DNA of 64,000 nucleotides from Planctomycetaceae bacterium (GCA_027487775.1 JAIYCY010000021.1:310001-374000); one strand, 5' to 3'. Shown: positions 1 to 8,276, counted from the stretch's first letter. Numbers and translations: made by a program. The notes: generated by a model from the sequence alone, not told the origin.

Positions 1-71
1 TTGCACATGGCATCGGTGGCTTCGACGACGCCGACCCAGCCTTTGACTTCGATCATTCCCAGTGCGTCCAT
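1..71 (-). CDS. BMC-domain shell protein, partial (C-terminus outside window)
   Basis: Only the first 23 codons are present; the gene runs off the left edge. The protein begins MDALGMIEVKGWVGVVEAT, which is the first strand and start of the first helix of a single-BMC-domain (PduA/EutM-like, BMC-H) hexameric shell protein. A GAGGAG Shine-Dalgarno lies 8 nt before the ATG. It follows another BMC-H gene and pduL in the same direction, so these are probably one operon building the facets of a microcompartment. Subtype cannot be judged from so short a stretch. Confidence 0.8.
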   Translation of the reverse strand, partial: MDALGMIEVKGWVGVVEATDAMC

Positions 72-165
72 GATTGACTCCTCGAATTCGATTCGGTGTT
101 AGAGAAAGCGGGTTGTTGTTGGTGATGTTGTAGACGAGCGAGCGATGGCGGATGGCAACAGCGGA

Positions 166-453
166 TTACTTCTTTGGGGTGGGTTTGGGGAGCGTTGCGC
201 CGAGTTCGTCGTGTGGACGAGCGATGACGTGGACTGCGACGACTTCGCCGACGCGCCCTGCGGCTTCGGCGCCGGCATCGACGGCGGCTTTGACGGCGGC
301 GACGTCGCCTTCGATGTAGGCGGTGACGAGTCCGCTACCGGCTTTGTCGTAGCCGAGGATGCGTACGTTGGCGGTTTTGAGCATGGCATCTGATCCTTCG
401 ATCAGTGCAACGAGTCCGCGTGTTTCGAGTAGTCCGAGTGCAGAAGCAGGCAT
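166..453 (-). CDS. BMC-H microcompartment shell protein
   Basis: A 95-residue protein of the usual length for a single-domain BMC shell hexamer. Seen: the N-terminal '[20 protein letters not shown]' core, then '[18 protein letters not shown]', then '[20 protein letters not shown]', the standard order of the BMC fold, with a short Pro/Lys tail. GAGGAACAC precedes the ATG. BMC-H hexamers tile the facets of microcompartments and their central pore passes small polar metabolites. It lies between pduL and another BMC-H gene, all on the minus strand with short spacers, so co-transcription is likely. Planctomycete microcompartments of this kind are known to process lactaldehyde from fucose and rhamnose; that substrate is an inference here. 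Confidence 0.9.
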   Translation of the reverse strand: MPASALGLLETRGLVALIEGSDAMLKTANVRILGYDKAGSGLVTAYIEGDVAAVKAAVDAGAEAAGRVGEVVAVHVIARPHDELGATLPKPTPKK

Positions 454-545
454 GTGTTCCTCGCTGAAAGGGTTTGATTGGCTGACGGGATTGTTTTGTG
501 TGTTGGTTGGCGTTGAGGCGTTGGATGACTTGTGTTGGTTTTGAT

Positions 546-1283
546 TTAGCGGACGAGTGCCATACCGGTGGCGGATTCGAGGTCGCAGGCGTTTCCTTCG
601 TCGGTATCGATATGGACTTCGAGGATGACTTTGGGGTGGTATCGAACGACGAGGTCATCGAAAGTGAGTCCGCAGGGTCCGTCGATGCGGAGTTTCATGC
701 GGTCTCCGTCGCGGACGTTGAAGTGTTTCATATCGGCTTCGGACATGTGGACGTGACGTTTGGCGCGGATGACGCCTTGGTTGATTGAGAGTGCGCCGGC
801 GGGTCCGAGGAGTGTGATGCCTGGAGAGCCAGCGTGATCGCCGGAGATGCGTAGCGGGAGGTCGATGCCGAGGTAGACGCCGTCGGTGTATGAGAGTTCG
901 ACTTGGGTGTAGTTTCTGCAGGGTCCGAGGATTCGGACGTTGGGGATGATGCGTTGACGTGGTCCAACGATGGTGACGAGTTGTTCGCTGGCGAATTCGC
1001 CTGCTTGGTAGAGGTCTTTGAGTTTGGTGAGTTTGGTGCCGGTTCCGAAGAGTATTTCGAGGTCGGCTTGTGTGACGTGGACGTGTCGTGCCGAGACGTT
1101 GACGACGAGCGGGTGAGGTGGCGAGGCTTGGAGTGACCCCCCTGCTCGGTGGGCTGTTGGGTTGGGGCTGAGGTGGGTGGAGCCGACGGAGGGAGGTGCT
1201 TGGATACGGCCGGCGAGTCGTTCGCGCAGGACTTGGCGGACGAGTGATTCGACGGTGGAGCGATCAAGAGCGGTCGAGCCCAT
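546..1283 (-). CDS. pduL: PduL-type phosphate propanoyltransferase
   Basis: PduL moves an acyl group from CoA to phosphate inside microcompartments, regenerating CoA and giving acyl-phosphate for ATP formation. The two zinc-binding repeats are visible: '[19 protein letters not shown]' in the first half and '[15 protein letters not shown]' in the second, with '[12 protein letters not shown]' near the end. The first ~20 residues ([20 protein letters not shown]) can form an amphipathic helix like the encapsulation peptides that target enzymes to the lumen, followed by a Pro/Ser/His-rich linker to about residue 65. I choose the ATG at 1283 because GAGGAAG sits just upstream; an in-frame ATG at 1316 has no such site. 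245 residues, slightly long for the family because of the N-terminal extension. Confidence 0.93.
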   Translation of the reverse strand: MGSTALDRSTVESLVRQVLRERLAGRIQAPPSVGSTHLSPNPTAHRAGGSLQASPPHPLVVNVSARHVHVTQADLEILFGTGTKLTKLKDLYQAGEFASEQLVTIVGPRQRIIPNVRILGPCRNYTQVELSYTDGVYLGIDLPLRISGDHAGSPGITLLGPAGALSINQGVIRAKRHVHMSEADMKHFNVRDGDRMKLRIDGPCGLTFDDLVVRYHPKVILEVHIDTDEGNACDLESATGMALVR

Positions 1284-1318
1284 AGAGCAACTTCCTCGGT
1301 GGGATGAGTTGGGCATAT

Positions 1319-1367
1319 TCTGTCACATCTGGCAGTTTTTGCAAGATATATTCCAAAACATGCCAGA
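1319..1367 (-). promoter_or_regulatory. Candidate operator/promoter of the pduL-BMC unit
   Basis: A perfect 7-bp inverted repeat, TCTGGCA-N26-TGCCAGA (1328-1334 and 1361-1367), lies 45 bp upstream of the pduL start in an AT-rich patch that contrasts with the GC-rich surroundings. On the minus strand a weak TTGCAA / AGAATA pair with about 17-bp spacing overlaps it. The AraC-family regulator next door is the obvious candidate to bind here (inference). Confidence 0.4.
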
Positions 1368-1480
1368 TTGTCGCAGAAGATGGCGTTGGATATGTGTTTC
1401 TGTGCGGGAGTTGGGGTTTTTATGGGGCCGAAGCGGTGCTCAGGCGTGATGGAAGGATGGCCCGGGGGCCGGGGGAGGGT

Positions 1481-1585
1481 TGGCCGAGCTCAGAGAGTGG
1501 TTGAGTGAGCTCAGAGAATGGTTGAGTGAGCTCAGAGAATGGTTGAGCGTACTCGGAGAGTTGTTGTGCGTGCTTGGCGAGTGTT
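1481..1585. repeat. Five degenerate 21-bp tandem repeats
   Basis: Consecutive 21-bp units with core gagctcagagaatggt (start positions 1481, 1502, 1523, 1544, 1565). Units 2 and 3 are identical; units 1, 4 and 5 diverge progressively. They continue into a shorter gtgagtcgctgt / ggtgaattgggg low-complexity run up to 1668. The array fills the spacer between araC and pduL; no gene is seen in it. Confidence 0.85.
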
Positions 1586-1668
1586 TGGGGTGTGGGTGAG
1601 TCGCTGTGTGAGTCGCTGTGTGAGTTGGTGGGTGAATTGGGGGGTGAATTGGGGGGTGAGTTGGTGGT

Positions 1669-2565
1669 TTAGTCTTCGGTATCGGCGGCTTCTGCGGCGG
1701 CGAGTTCGGCTTCGTTGATTTCGGTATCGTCTGGTGTGATGTCTTCGAGTCCGAGTCGTTTGCGGTATTCGGTGGGGCTGACGCCGGATGATTTTTTGAA
1801 TCGGAGAGTGAAGTAGAAGGGGTTATCGAATCCGACTTCGGCGGCGACTTGTTTGACGGAGAGGCTGGTGACTTCGAGGAGTTGTTTGGCGCGGCGCATG
1901 CGTTGAGCTTCGAGGAATTGGAGCGGCGGGGTTCCGATTTGTTCTCGGAAGAGGTGGGCGAGTCTGGAGACGGACATGCCGACGGCTTCTGCGAGGATGT
2001 CGAGTGTGACGTGTTTTTCGAGGTTTCTGCAGAGCCAGTCGGTTGCGGCGCGGATGCGGTCGTCGAGTTCAGCGGTTTCGGCTTTGGGGTTGATGACGTC
2101 GCACCAGAGTAGGAGTTCTTCGAGGGCGTTCATGGCGAGTTCATCGCGGTGTTTGAGCGGGCCGGTGGCGAGTCGGTGAGCGTCGGTGAAGCGGGCGATG
2201 ATGAGTCTTGCGAGCGTGGGGTCGTAGAGGCTGATGCGTGTGAGTCCTGGTGCTTCTTCGGGCCAATCGAGCCAGGGCGTCCAGTCTGCGCGGGGTTTGA
2301 AGTGTGCCCAGACGAGTTCCCATTTGGGATGGCCGTTGGCGACGGCGTAGTCGTGAGGAGTTCCTGGTTTGAGCAGGACGAGGTCGTTGGTGCTGGTGAC
2401 GATTTCCCCGCCCGGGTGGCCGAATCGACCGTGGCCGTTGAGTGTGAGGACCAGGAGCCAGTCGCGTGTTCCCTTGGGGCGATAGCTGTAGTAGCCGGTG
2501 ACTTCTTTGAAGTGACCGGTGACAAGATCGACCGGCTCGAACTGCATGGGAACGGTCTTAGGCAT
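1669..2565 (-). CDS. AraC-family transcriptional regulator
   Basis: A 298-residue regulator with an N-terminal cupin-like effector-binding half ('LLKPGTPHDYAV', 'WELVWAHFKPR') and a C-terminal double helix-turn-helix ('TLDILAEAVGMSVSRLAHLF' and 'SVKQVAAEVGFDNPFYFTLR', then 'SGVSPTEYRKR'), followed by an acidic Ala/Glu tail. AraC proteins with this build usually sense a sugar or its breakdown product and activate catabolic genes. It lies upstream of pduL and the BMC genes in the same direction, separated by a repeat-filled spacer, so it most likely controls the microcompartment operon. The start is supported by family length; no clear Shine-Dalgarno is visible. Confidence 0.9.
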   Translation of the reverse strand: MPKTVPMQFEPVDLVTGHFKEVTGYYSYRPKGTRDWLLVLTLNGHGRFGHPGGEIVTSTNDLVLLKPGTPHDYAVANGHPKWELVWAHFKPRADWTPWLDWPEEAPGLTRISLYDPTLARLIIARFTDAHRLATGPLKHRDELAMNALEELLLWCDVINPKAETAELDDRIRAATDWLCRNLEKHVTLDILAEAVGMSVSRLAHLFREQIGTPPLQFLEAQRMRRAKQLLEVTSLSVKQVAAEVGFDNPFYFTLRFKKSSGVSPTEYRKRLGLEDITPDDTEINEAELAAAEAADTED

Positions 2566-2603
2566 ATTGCAGGATTGTGTAGGGGCGGGGCCAAAAAATG
2601 AAG

Positions 2604-2646
2604 CCCCAAAATCACAATTTTTCAGAAAAATCTTGTTTCTTTGGGG
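2604..2646. promoter_or_regulatory. Inverted repeat CCCCAAA-N29-TTTGGGG upstream of araC
   Basis: Perfect 7-bp arms at 2604-2610 and 2640-2646 enclose an AT-rich core that itself contains a short palindrome (atttttc/gaaaaat around 2617-2632). It is 40-80 bp upstream of the AraC-family start, the usual place for an autoregulatory operator. Function not shown. Confidence 0.35.
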
Positions 2647-2813
2647 TGGTATTGGCCGTCAGGGACGTTACAAGCCGATGAAACGGGGTGCTTTAGGGTT
2701 GGTGGGTTCATTGGGGAGCGGGCTTGCAAAATATTAGTAGGTTCGAGGGGGGCAAGGGTGGTTGGGTGTCGGTTAGAGTGGGGTGTGTGAGAAGGCAACG
2801 TGTGAGAGAGTTG

Positions 2814-3503
2814 ATGGATGAGCCAGATGTGGAAGCGTTGGAGCACGCGCGTGCGTTGGCGGGTTTAAGGCGGATCAATGCGATATCTGGGGTCGTGGGT
2901 GGTTTGTCGGGTCGGGCGTTGGTTGAGTTTTCGAGGCGTGGATATGGGGTTGGTGGGCGGGTGCGGATGTTGGATATCGCGAGTGGCGGGGGTGATGTTG
3001 CGTTGGGTGTAGCGAGTCGGTTGAAGCGTGCGGGTTTTGGGGTTGAGTTATCGATGTTGGATCAGGCGGAGTTGGGTTTGCGGCTGGCGGTTGCGCGGGC
3101 GAGTGAGATGGGTATTGAGTCGCGTGTATTGGTGGGGAATGTGTTCGACGGTTTGCCGTTGGAGCGCTACGATTTGGTGACTTGCACGTTGTTTTTGCAT
3201 CATTTTGATCCGCCGGAGGTTGAGAGGTTGTTGGGATTGGTGTTGGTAGCGCGTCCTGGGTTGTTGTTGGTGAGTGATTTGAGGAGGAGTCGAGCGGGCT
3301 GGTGTGCGGCGTGGCTGGGGGGGCGGATGTTGAGTCGTAGTCGGCTGGTGCATCACGACGGCCCGGCGAGTGTTCGGGCGGCGTACACGCGTGATGAGAT
3401 GCAGGGGATGGCGGATCGGAGTGGGCTTGTGGGTGCTCGAGTTGAGGAGGTTTTTCCGTGGCGGTTGTGTTTGGAGTGGCGTGGTGATGACGGAGTGAGG
3501 TGA
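2814..3503 (+). CDS. Class I SAM-dependent methyltransferase of the type III PKS cluster
   Basis: A 229-residue Rossmann methyltransferase. SAM-binding motif I 'MLDIASGGGDVALGVA' is at about residues 52-67, the acidic motif II region near residue 85, and 'LVTCTLFLHHFDPPEV' is the motif IV region. It is the first gene of a three-gene plus-strand set with an FAD oxidoreductase and a type III polyketide synthase. In the srsABC cluster of Streptomyces the matching methyltransferase O-methylates alkylresorcinol-type phenolic lipids, so the same role is inferred. The start is taken at ATG 2814; an open frame continues upstream to 2724 but looks non-coding and low in complexity. Confidence 0.8.
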   Translation: MDEPDVEALEHARALAGLRRINAISGVVGGLSGRALVEFSRRGYGVGGRVRMLDIASGGGDVALGVASRLKRAGFGVELSMLDQAELGLRLAVARASEMGIESRVLVGNVFDGLPLERYDLVTCTLFLHHFDPPEVERLLGLVLVARPGLLLVSDLRRSRAGWCAAWLGGRMLSRSRLVHHDGPASVRAAYTRDEMQGMADRSGLVGARVEEVFPWRLCLEWRGDDGVR

Positions 3504-3571
3504 GGGGTGCGAACGGAGCGATGCGAGGCGGCGGATTGAAGCGAAGTCAGCGATTGAAATGAGGCGATGAA

Positions 3572-4849
3572 GTGGATGAAGAGTTTGAGGTTGATGCGTT
3601 GGTGATTGGTGCGGGGCCTGCGGGTGCGGGCTGTGCGCTGGGTTTATTGCGTCGTGGTTATGGCGTATTGCTGGTGGATCGTGCGATGTTTCCGAGGGAG
3701 AAGGCTTGTGGCGGTTGTTTGAGTGAGCATGGTGTTTTGAGTTTGGAGCGGTTGGGATTGTTGGGATTGTTAGAGGGAGCGGCGCGTATTGAGGGGATGA
3801 GATTGCGTCAGGGCGGGCGTGAGGCGCGGTTGGAGATTGGGCACGGTTGGGCGGTGGATCGTGCGAAGTTTGATGCGGGGATGGTGGCGGAGTTTGAGAG
3901 GCTGGGTGGTAAGTTTTGGGGTGGTGCGCGGGCGCGGGTGCTTGAGGGTGTTGAGGGTGATCGTCGGACGGTGGAAGTTGAGCGTTGTGTTGGTGTTGGG
4001 GAGGGTGTGAGTCGAGTGCGTGTGCGTGCGGGTGTGGTGATGGTGTGTGACGGATTGGGTGGGACGTCGTTGGATGGATTGAGCTGGTCGGGTTGGCGGA
4101 TCGAGCGGGGTTCGCGGATGGGTGTGTCTGCGATGTTGGAGGCAGGTGAAAGTCGGTTGGAGGCGGGTCGGTTGGAGATGGATGTGGGAGTGGGCGGATA
4201 TGTGGGTCGGGTTCGGCTGGGGGATGGTCGGGTGCATGTTGCGGCTGCGTTGGATCCGGATCGAGTGAAGCGTGCTGGGGGTCCTTGGCGGTTGATGGAT
4301 GAGATTGTTCGGCGTGGTGGGGATGGTGTGGGATTGATGGACGGGATTGAGAGTGGATCAGGACGAGAGGCGAGAGAGCATCGGGTGGTTCGGATGCGTG
4401 GGACGCCTTTGTTGTCGCGCTCGCGGGGTTTGGGGGATGAGCGGTTGCTGGTGGTGGGCGATGCGTGTGGTTACATCGAGCCATTTACGGGTGAGGGGAT
4501 GGCGTGGGCGTTGCGTGGTGCGATAGAGGCGGTGGAGGTTTTGGGGGATGGTTGGAGTGTGACGACGCTGTCGAGGTGGGAGCGTGCGCACGCGTGTGCG
4601 TTGCGTGGGCCGCAGCGTGTGTGTCGTGCGGTGAGGTGGTTGGTGAGGCGTCCGAGGTTGAGTTGTGGAGCGATCGGTTTGTTGGCGTGTTGGCCTGGGT
4701 TGGGTGTTTGGTTATCGCGTGGTCCGCGTGGCGGGATGAGTTCGGGTGGTGGGATGGATTTGGTTGCGTTGTGTCGTGGAGAGGGATTGAAGAAGTCTGT
4801 TGGGACGGCCTCCGGTGGTGGGGAGGTGCGTCATGGGTTTGGCGTCTGA
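3572..4849 (+). CDS. FAD-dependent oxidoreductase (geranylgeranyl-reductase/hydroxylase type)
   Basis: A 425-residue flavoprotein with the N-terminal dinucleotide fold 'DALVIGAGPAGAGCALGLLR' (Gly-rich loop at residues 13-20) and the second FAD motif 'GDACGYIEPFTGEGMAW' at about residue 296. 'FPREKACGGCLSEHG' after the first fold is typical of the geranylgeranyl reductase and aromatic-ring hydroxylase group. Start is GTG (3572). Its last 17 nt overlap the polyketide synthase gene, so the two are translationally linked. By analogy with SrsC it may hydroxylate or oxidise an alkylresorcinol to a quinone; the exact reaction is an inference. Confidence 0.85.
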   Translation: MDEEFEVDALVIGAGPAGAGCALGLLRRGYGVLLVDRAMFPREKACGGCLSEHGVLSLERLGLLGLLEGAARIEGMRLRQGGREARLEIGHGWAVDRAKFDAGMVAEFERLGGKFWGGARARVLEGVEGDRRTVEVERCVGVGEGVSRVRVRAGVVMVCDGLGGTSLDGLSWSGWRIERGSRMGVSAMLEAGESRLEAGRLEMDVGVGGYVGRVRLGDGRVHVAAALDPDRVKRAGGPWRLMDEIVRRGGDGVGLMDGIESGSGREAREHRVVRMRGTPLLSRSRGLGDERLLVVGDACGYIEPFTGEGMAWALRGAIEAVEVLGDGWSVTTLSRWERAHACALRGPQRVCRAVRWLVRRPRLSCGAIGLLACWPGLGVWLSRGPRGGMSSGGGMDLVALCRGEGLKKSVGTASGGGEVRHGFGV

Positions 4850-5936
4850 GGTGAATGTGTTGGGTGTGGGGACTGCGTTACCGGCGCGTGTTTTGCAGGG
4901 CGAGATTGGTCGATTGGTGGAGGAGCGTTGCGCGAGGACGGACGTCGAGCGTAATCGTGTCGGGCGGTTTTTCGGTAGGAGCGGGATCGAGCGTCGATCG
5001 ATGGTGTTGTGTGAGGATGAGGATTCGATCGCGGGATTGGAGGCGTTTTTTCCGTTGGATCGTGCGCCTTCGACGGGCGAGCGGTTGCGGGCTTTCGAGC
5101 GTTTGGCGGGGTTGTGGGCGGAGCGGGCGGCGCGTTTGGCGTTGGTGGATGCGGGTGTGGAATCTTGTGATGTGACGCATGTGGTGACGGTGTCGTGTAC
5201 GGGCGTTGTGTCGCCTGGCGTGGATGCGTCGCTGATTGAGGCGATAGGTCTGCGACGGGATGTGGAGCGAGTGAACATCGGCTTCATGGGATGTCATGCG
5301 GCGATCAACGCGTTGATGCTTGCGAGGCGTATTGCGATGAGTGATTCGGGGGCGTGTGTGCTGGTGGTGTGTGTGGAGTTATGCAGTTTGCATTTGGGAT
5401 ATGGTTGGAATCTGGATCGCGTGATCGCCAACGCGTTGTTTAGCGACGGCGCGGGCGCGTGTGTGGTGGGCGCGGCAGCGGGTCATTCGGATCGGAAGCC
5501 GCTGGCGCGGATTGTGGGCGGGTCGAGTTGGTTGGTACCGGAGTCTGCGGAGGACATGGGATGGCGAGTGGGTGAGAGCGGTTTTGAGATGACGTTATCT
5601 TCGCGAGTGCCTGGGAAGGTGGGTGCGGGTGTGAGGTCTTGGTGTGAGGTTTGGTTGGGCGGGTATGGAATGGGAATTGAGTTGGTGCGTCATTGGGCGG
5701 TGCATCCGGGCGGGCCGAAGGTTTTGGATGCGACGCAGGTTGGTTTGGGATTGGATGAGGGGAGTTTGGATGTATCGCGGGGCGTATTGAGGGATGTAGG
5801 GAATGTGAGTTCGGTGACGGTGATTTTGATATTGGAGCGGATGATGCGGGCGGGGATGGGAGGGCCTTGCGTGGCGATGGCGTTTGGGCCTGGTCTGATG
5901 ATGGAGGGATTGTTGTTGGAGTTGGGCGTGGAGTGA
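4833..5936 (+). CDS. Type III polyketide synthase (chalcone/stilbene-synthase family)
   Basis: A 367-residue homodimeric ketosynthase-like enzyme that condenses malonyl-CoA onto an acyl starter. The catalytic triad can be placed: Cys154 in 'GFMGCHAA', His291 in 'HWAVHPGGPK', Asn324 in 'GNVSSVTV'. 'FGPGLMMEGLLLEL' closes the protein as in the family. The ATG at 4833 is preceded by GGGAGG and lies inside the end of the FAD oxidoreductase gene; an in-frame ATG at 4800 would give a longer overlap and no ribosome site. With its two neighbours it fits an alkylresorcinol or alkylpyrone (phenolic lipid) pathway; the chain length of the starter cannot be read from sequence. Confidence 0.92.
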   Translation: MGLASEVNVLGVGTALPARVLQGEIGRLVEERCARTDVERNRVGRFFGRSGIERRSMVLCEDEDSIAGLEAFFPLDRAPSTGERLRAFERLAGLWAERAARLALVDAGVESCDVTHVVTVSCTGVVSPGVDASLIEAIGLRRDVERVNIGFMGCHAAINALMLARRIAMSDSGACVLVVCVELCSLHLGYGWNLDRVIANALFSDGAGACVVGAAAGHSDRKPLARIVGGSSWLVPESAEDMGWRVGESGFEMTLSSRVPGKVGAGVRSWCEVWLGGYGMGIELVRHWAVHPGGPKVLDATQVGLGLDEGSLDVSRGVLRDVGNVSSVTVILILERMMRAGMGGPCVAMAFGPGLMMEGLLLELGVE

Positions 5937-5963
5937 CGTTCGGGCGTGTGGTGGGTTCAACGA

Positions 5964-6080
5964 GAATTCGAAATGATGTGTGCCGACATCACGTTTTGGG
6001 TGTCGTTGTCTTCGACAGACGACAGGGACGAGAGATGTCAACAAAGGTCGACGCGAGACATTTCTTGAATGGGTGTTATT
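5964..6080 (+). repeat. Dispersed ~100-bp element, copy C (divergent)
   Basis: Resembles two better-matched copies at 19231-19331 and 49531-49632. Shared blocks include 'tgccgacatc', 'gtgtcgttgtc' and 'gcgagacatttcttga', here with a short insertion in the middle. It lies between the convergent type III PKS and MacB-like genes and includes the last few codons of the latter. Confidence 0.45.
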
Positions 6081-7473
6081 CGTGTCGTAGAGCTTCGATG
6101 GGGTCCATGCGGGCGGCTTTGACGGCGGGGTAGAGGCCGAAGCCGATGCCGATGACGACGCTGACGATGCAGCTTGCGGCGACGCTCCAGGCTGCGACGA
6201 CGGCGGGTGGTGCTCCGACGATGGGGCTGGAGCCGAGTTGTTGGATGATCCAGCTGATGGCGGAGACGATGGTGTCGAGGTAGGTGGCGACACCGACGCC
6301 GAGTGCGATGCCGATGAGTCCGCCAGCGAGAGCGATGACGGTGGTTTCGATGAGGAACTGTAGGATGATGTGTCGTTGTTTAGCGCCGAGTGCGCGTCGG
6401 ATGCCGATTTCTTTGGTTCGTTCGGTGACGGTGGCGAGCATGATGTTCATGATGCCGATACCGCCGACGAGTAGGCTGATTCCGGCGATTCCGCCCATGA
6501 CGAAGTTGAAGGTTCGTTCTTGTTGTTCAGCTGCGCGGAGGATTTCGATGGGTGCTTTGACGCCGACGTCTTGTCGTTCGGGTATTCCGAGGATGTTTTC
6601 GGTCATGGAAGCGGCGGTTTCGACGCGATCGACGCTTTCGCTTTTGAGCCAGACTTCGGAGATTTCGATTTGTTTTCGTTCAGTGGATCCAGCCATGACG
6701 CGGATGTTGGAATCGCCGAAGACGTTCCAGGCGAGGTTGAGTGGGAGATAGATGTCGAGGTCGATATCGCGTTGGATGATGTCAGCGTTGGAGGCGTCAG
6801 CGCGGAGTCCAGTGGGTTCGAGGACGCCGATGACGGTGAGTTGTAATGTTCCGGTGCTGGGCGTTCCGAGTGTGACGGTTTGTCCGATGGGGTCGGAGAA
6901 TGGGAACATTTGTTCTGCGGCGCGGGAGCCGAGCACGGCGACGGGTTGTGCGCGGTCGTAGTGTGTTTGGTCGAAGACTTCACCGCGGGCGAGTTGGAGT
7001 CGGATGACGTCGAAGATTTGGGGTGTGGTACCGATGGCGCGGACGGCGTTGAATCGTTTGTCTCCGACGACGACGACGCGTTCGGTGTCGCGCATGGGGA
7101 CGATACTGAGGAGTCCGGGCATGAGTTTGAGCCGTGCGAGATCGACGCGTGTGACGCCGTAGCGGAGGACACGGCTTTGTCTGCCGGATGCTTCGGAGCT
7201 TTCGGGAGGTCGTTGGGCGGTGATGACGATGTTGGTTGCGCCGAGTTGTTCGAGTTGTCGGAGGGCTTGTTGTTTCGCGCCGTTTCCGAGGGCGACCATG
7301 ATGATGACCGCCGCGACGCCGAAGATGATGCCGAGTGCGGTCAGGAGTGAGCGCAGTCGATGGAGCAGGAGGTTTCGGAGTCCGAGTCGGAAGTTTTCGA
7401 GGAGAAAGAAGATCAAGGTGTGTTTCGCTCGGAGTTGGAGGACGGGTTTGTTGTGACTCTGGCGGTTTGCCAC
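6076..7473 (-). CDS. MacB-like ABC transporter permease (FtsX domain)
   Basis: A 465-residue membrane protein with the MacB/LolC architecture: one N-terminal transmembrane segment ('LLTALGIIFGVAAVIIMVALG'), a large periplasmic MacB-PCD domain (about residues 70-320), then three transmembrane segments beginning 'FVMGGIAGISLLVGGIGIMN'. The FtsX signature 'VTERTKEIGIRRALGAKQRHI' and the terminal 'GLYPAVKAARMDPIEALR' are clear. Such permeases work by mechanotransmission with a MacB-type ATPase and a MacA adaptor, but neither is next to it, so it may use a partner encoded elsewhere. Start GTG. Substrate unknown. Confidence 0.9.
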   Translation of the reverse strand: MANRQSHNKPVLQLRAKHTLIFFLLENFRLGLRNLLLHRLRSLLTALGIIFGVAAVIIMVALGNGAKQQALRQLEQLGATNIVITAQRPPESSEASGRQSRVLRYGVTRVDLARLKLMPGLLSIVPMRDTERVVVVGDKRFNAVRAIGTTPQIFDVIRLQLARGEVFDQTHYDRAQPVAVLGSRAAEQMFPFSDPIGQTVTLGTPSTGTLQLTVIGVLEPTGLRADASNADIIQRDIDLDIYLPLNLAWNVFGDSNIRVMAGSTERKQIEISEVWLKSESVDRVETAASMTENILGIPERQDVGVKAPIEILRAAEQQERTFNFVMGGIAGISLLVGGIGIMNIMLATVTERTKEIGIRRALGAKQRHIILQFLIETTVIALAGGLIGIALGVGVATYLDTIVSAISWIIQQLGSSPIVGAPPAVVAAWSVAASCIVSVVIGIGFGLYPAVKAARMDPIEALRHE

Positions 7474-7609
7474 GTTGAGTTGAGGCGTGCCGCTGCGGGG
7501 GATGATATCGCTTACCCTTGGCGAAAGTCGATGGTGAGACCGGGGCGTTTTGCTTGAATGAGGTCAGAGGTGTTTTGGGGTTGTGGTGAGGGTGGGTTAT
7601 GGTGTTGGG

Positions 7610-8089
7610 ATGAAGACGAAGGAGAAGCCGGTGATGGTGAAGCAATTGTCGGTGGAGTCGCTCGGTGCGTATGTGTCGTCGGGCGTGTCGGGCGGGGAGA
7701 AGTCCGGGCGGATTGTGTTCGGGCCTTCTGGGACGAACTATCAGCATCATTTGGAGTTGCCGGAGTCGGGTGTGGGTGGATCGCGTGTGGATGGATTGCC
7801 GGTGGGTTCGGTGTTGCGTGGATTGATTCGTTTGAAGGCGCGGAAGGTGTATACGGTGGTGGCGGGCGGAAACTTTGTCGCGCCGATTTTGGGGACACCG
7901 CGGACGATCCAGGGACAGGTCATTGGGATCGGCGAGGGTTATGTGGTGGTGCAGGCTGGTGCGAAGTTTGTGGTGGAGTTGCCGGATGAGACGGGCGCGT
8001 CGGTGGAGTTGGGTCATGGCGCGATCGAGGTGGGGACGCGTGTGAATGTGGTGGGGTTGCCGGGGGCGTGGTTTGAACGGGTGGACTGA
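7610..8089 (+). CDS. Hypothetical protein, 159 residues
   Basis: Not recognised. A soluble, beta-rich looking protein with no signal peptide, membrane segment or cysteine cluster. Middle part 'SGRIVFGPSGTNYQHHLELP' and C-terminal 'GYVVVQAGAKFVVELPDETG' suggest a small barrel, perhaps nucleic-acid or metal binding (pure inference). It starts 136 bp from the divergent MacB-like gene. An alternative GTG start at 7583 would add nine residues. Codon use matches neighbouring genes, so it is probably real. Confidence 0.6.
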   Translation: MKTKEKPVMVKQLSVESLGAYVSSGVSGGEKSGRIVFGPSGTNYQHHLELPESGVGGSRVDGLPVGSVLRGLIRLKARKVYTVVAGGNFVAPILGTPRTIQGQVIGIGEGYVVVQAGAKFVVELPDETGASVELGHGAIEVGTRVNVVGLPGAWFERVD

Positions 8090-8276
8090 GCCGGGCTCGA
8101 CCGCCCTGCTACTGATCTGCCACATCCCAGCCGCTGCCCTGCTGCCGTCCGACTTCAATGACGAGTGGACTTAGCGACCGACGAGCTTTCGATGTGGGGC
8201 GGAATCGATAAGGATCGATGCTGATCGGTATGGGGTGTTTTGGGCGTAAGGGTTCGTCGCATGGCGACGTTGGGTG

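Noticed and set aside
1317..1668. CRISPR-like array in the 21-bp repeats
   Set aside because: Units are directly adjacent with no spacers and drift steadily, so this is a simple tandem repeat.
3048..4484. Long minus-strand open frame (478 codons) opposite the PKS cluster genes
   Set aside because: It is the antisense shadow of GC-skewed plus-strand genes: composition is almost all His, Pro, Ser, Thr, Arg, with no domain or ribosome site.
6076..7473. Complete MacAB export system
   Set aside because: Only the permease (FtsX) part is present; no ATP-binding domain in the protein and no adaptor or ATPase gene adjacent.
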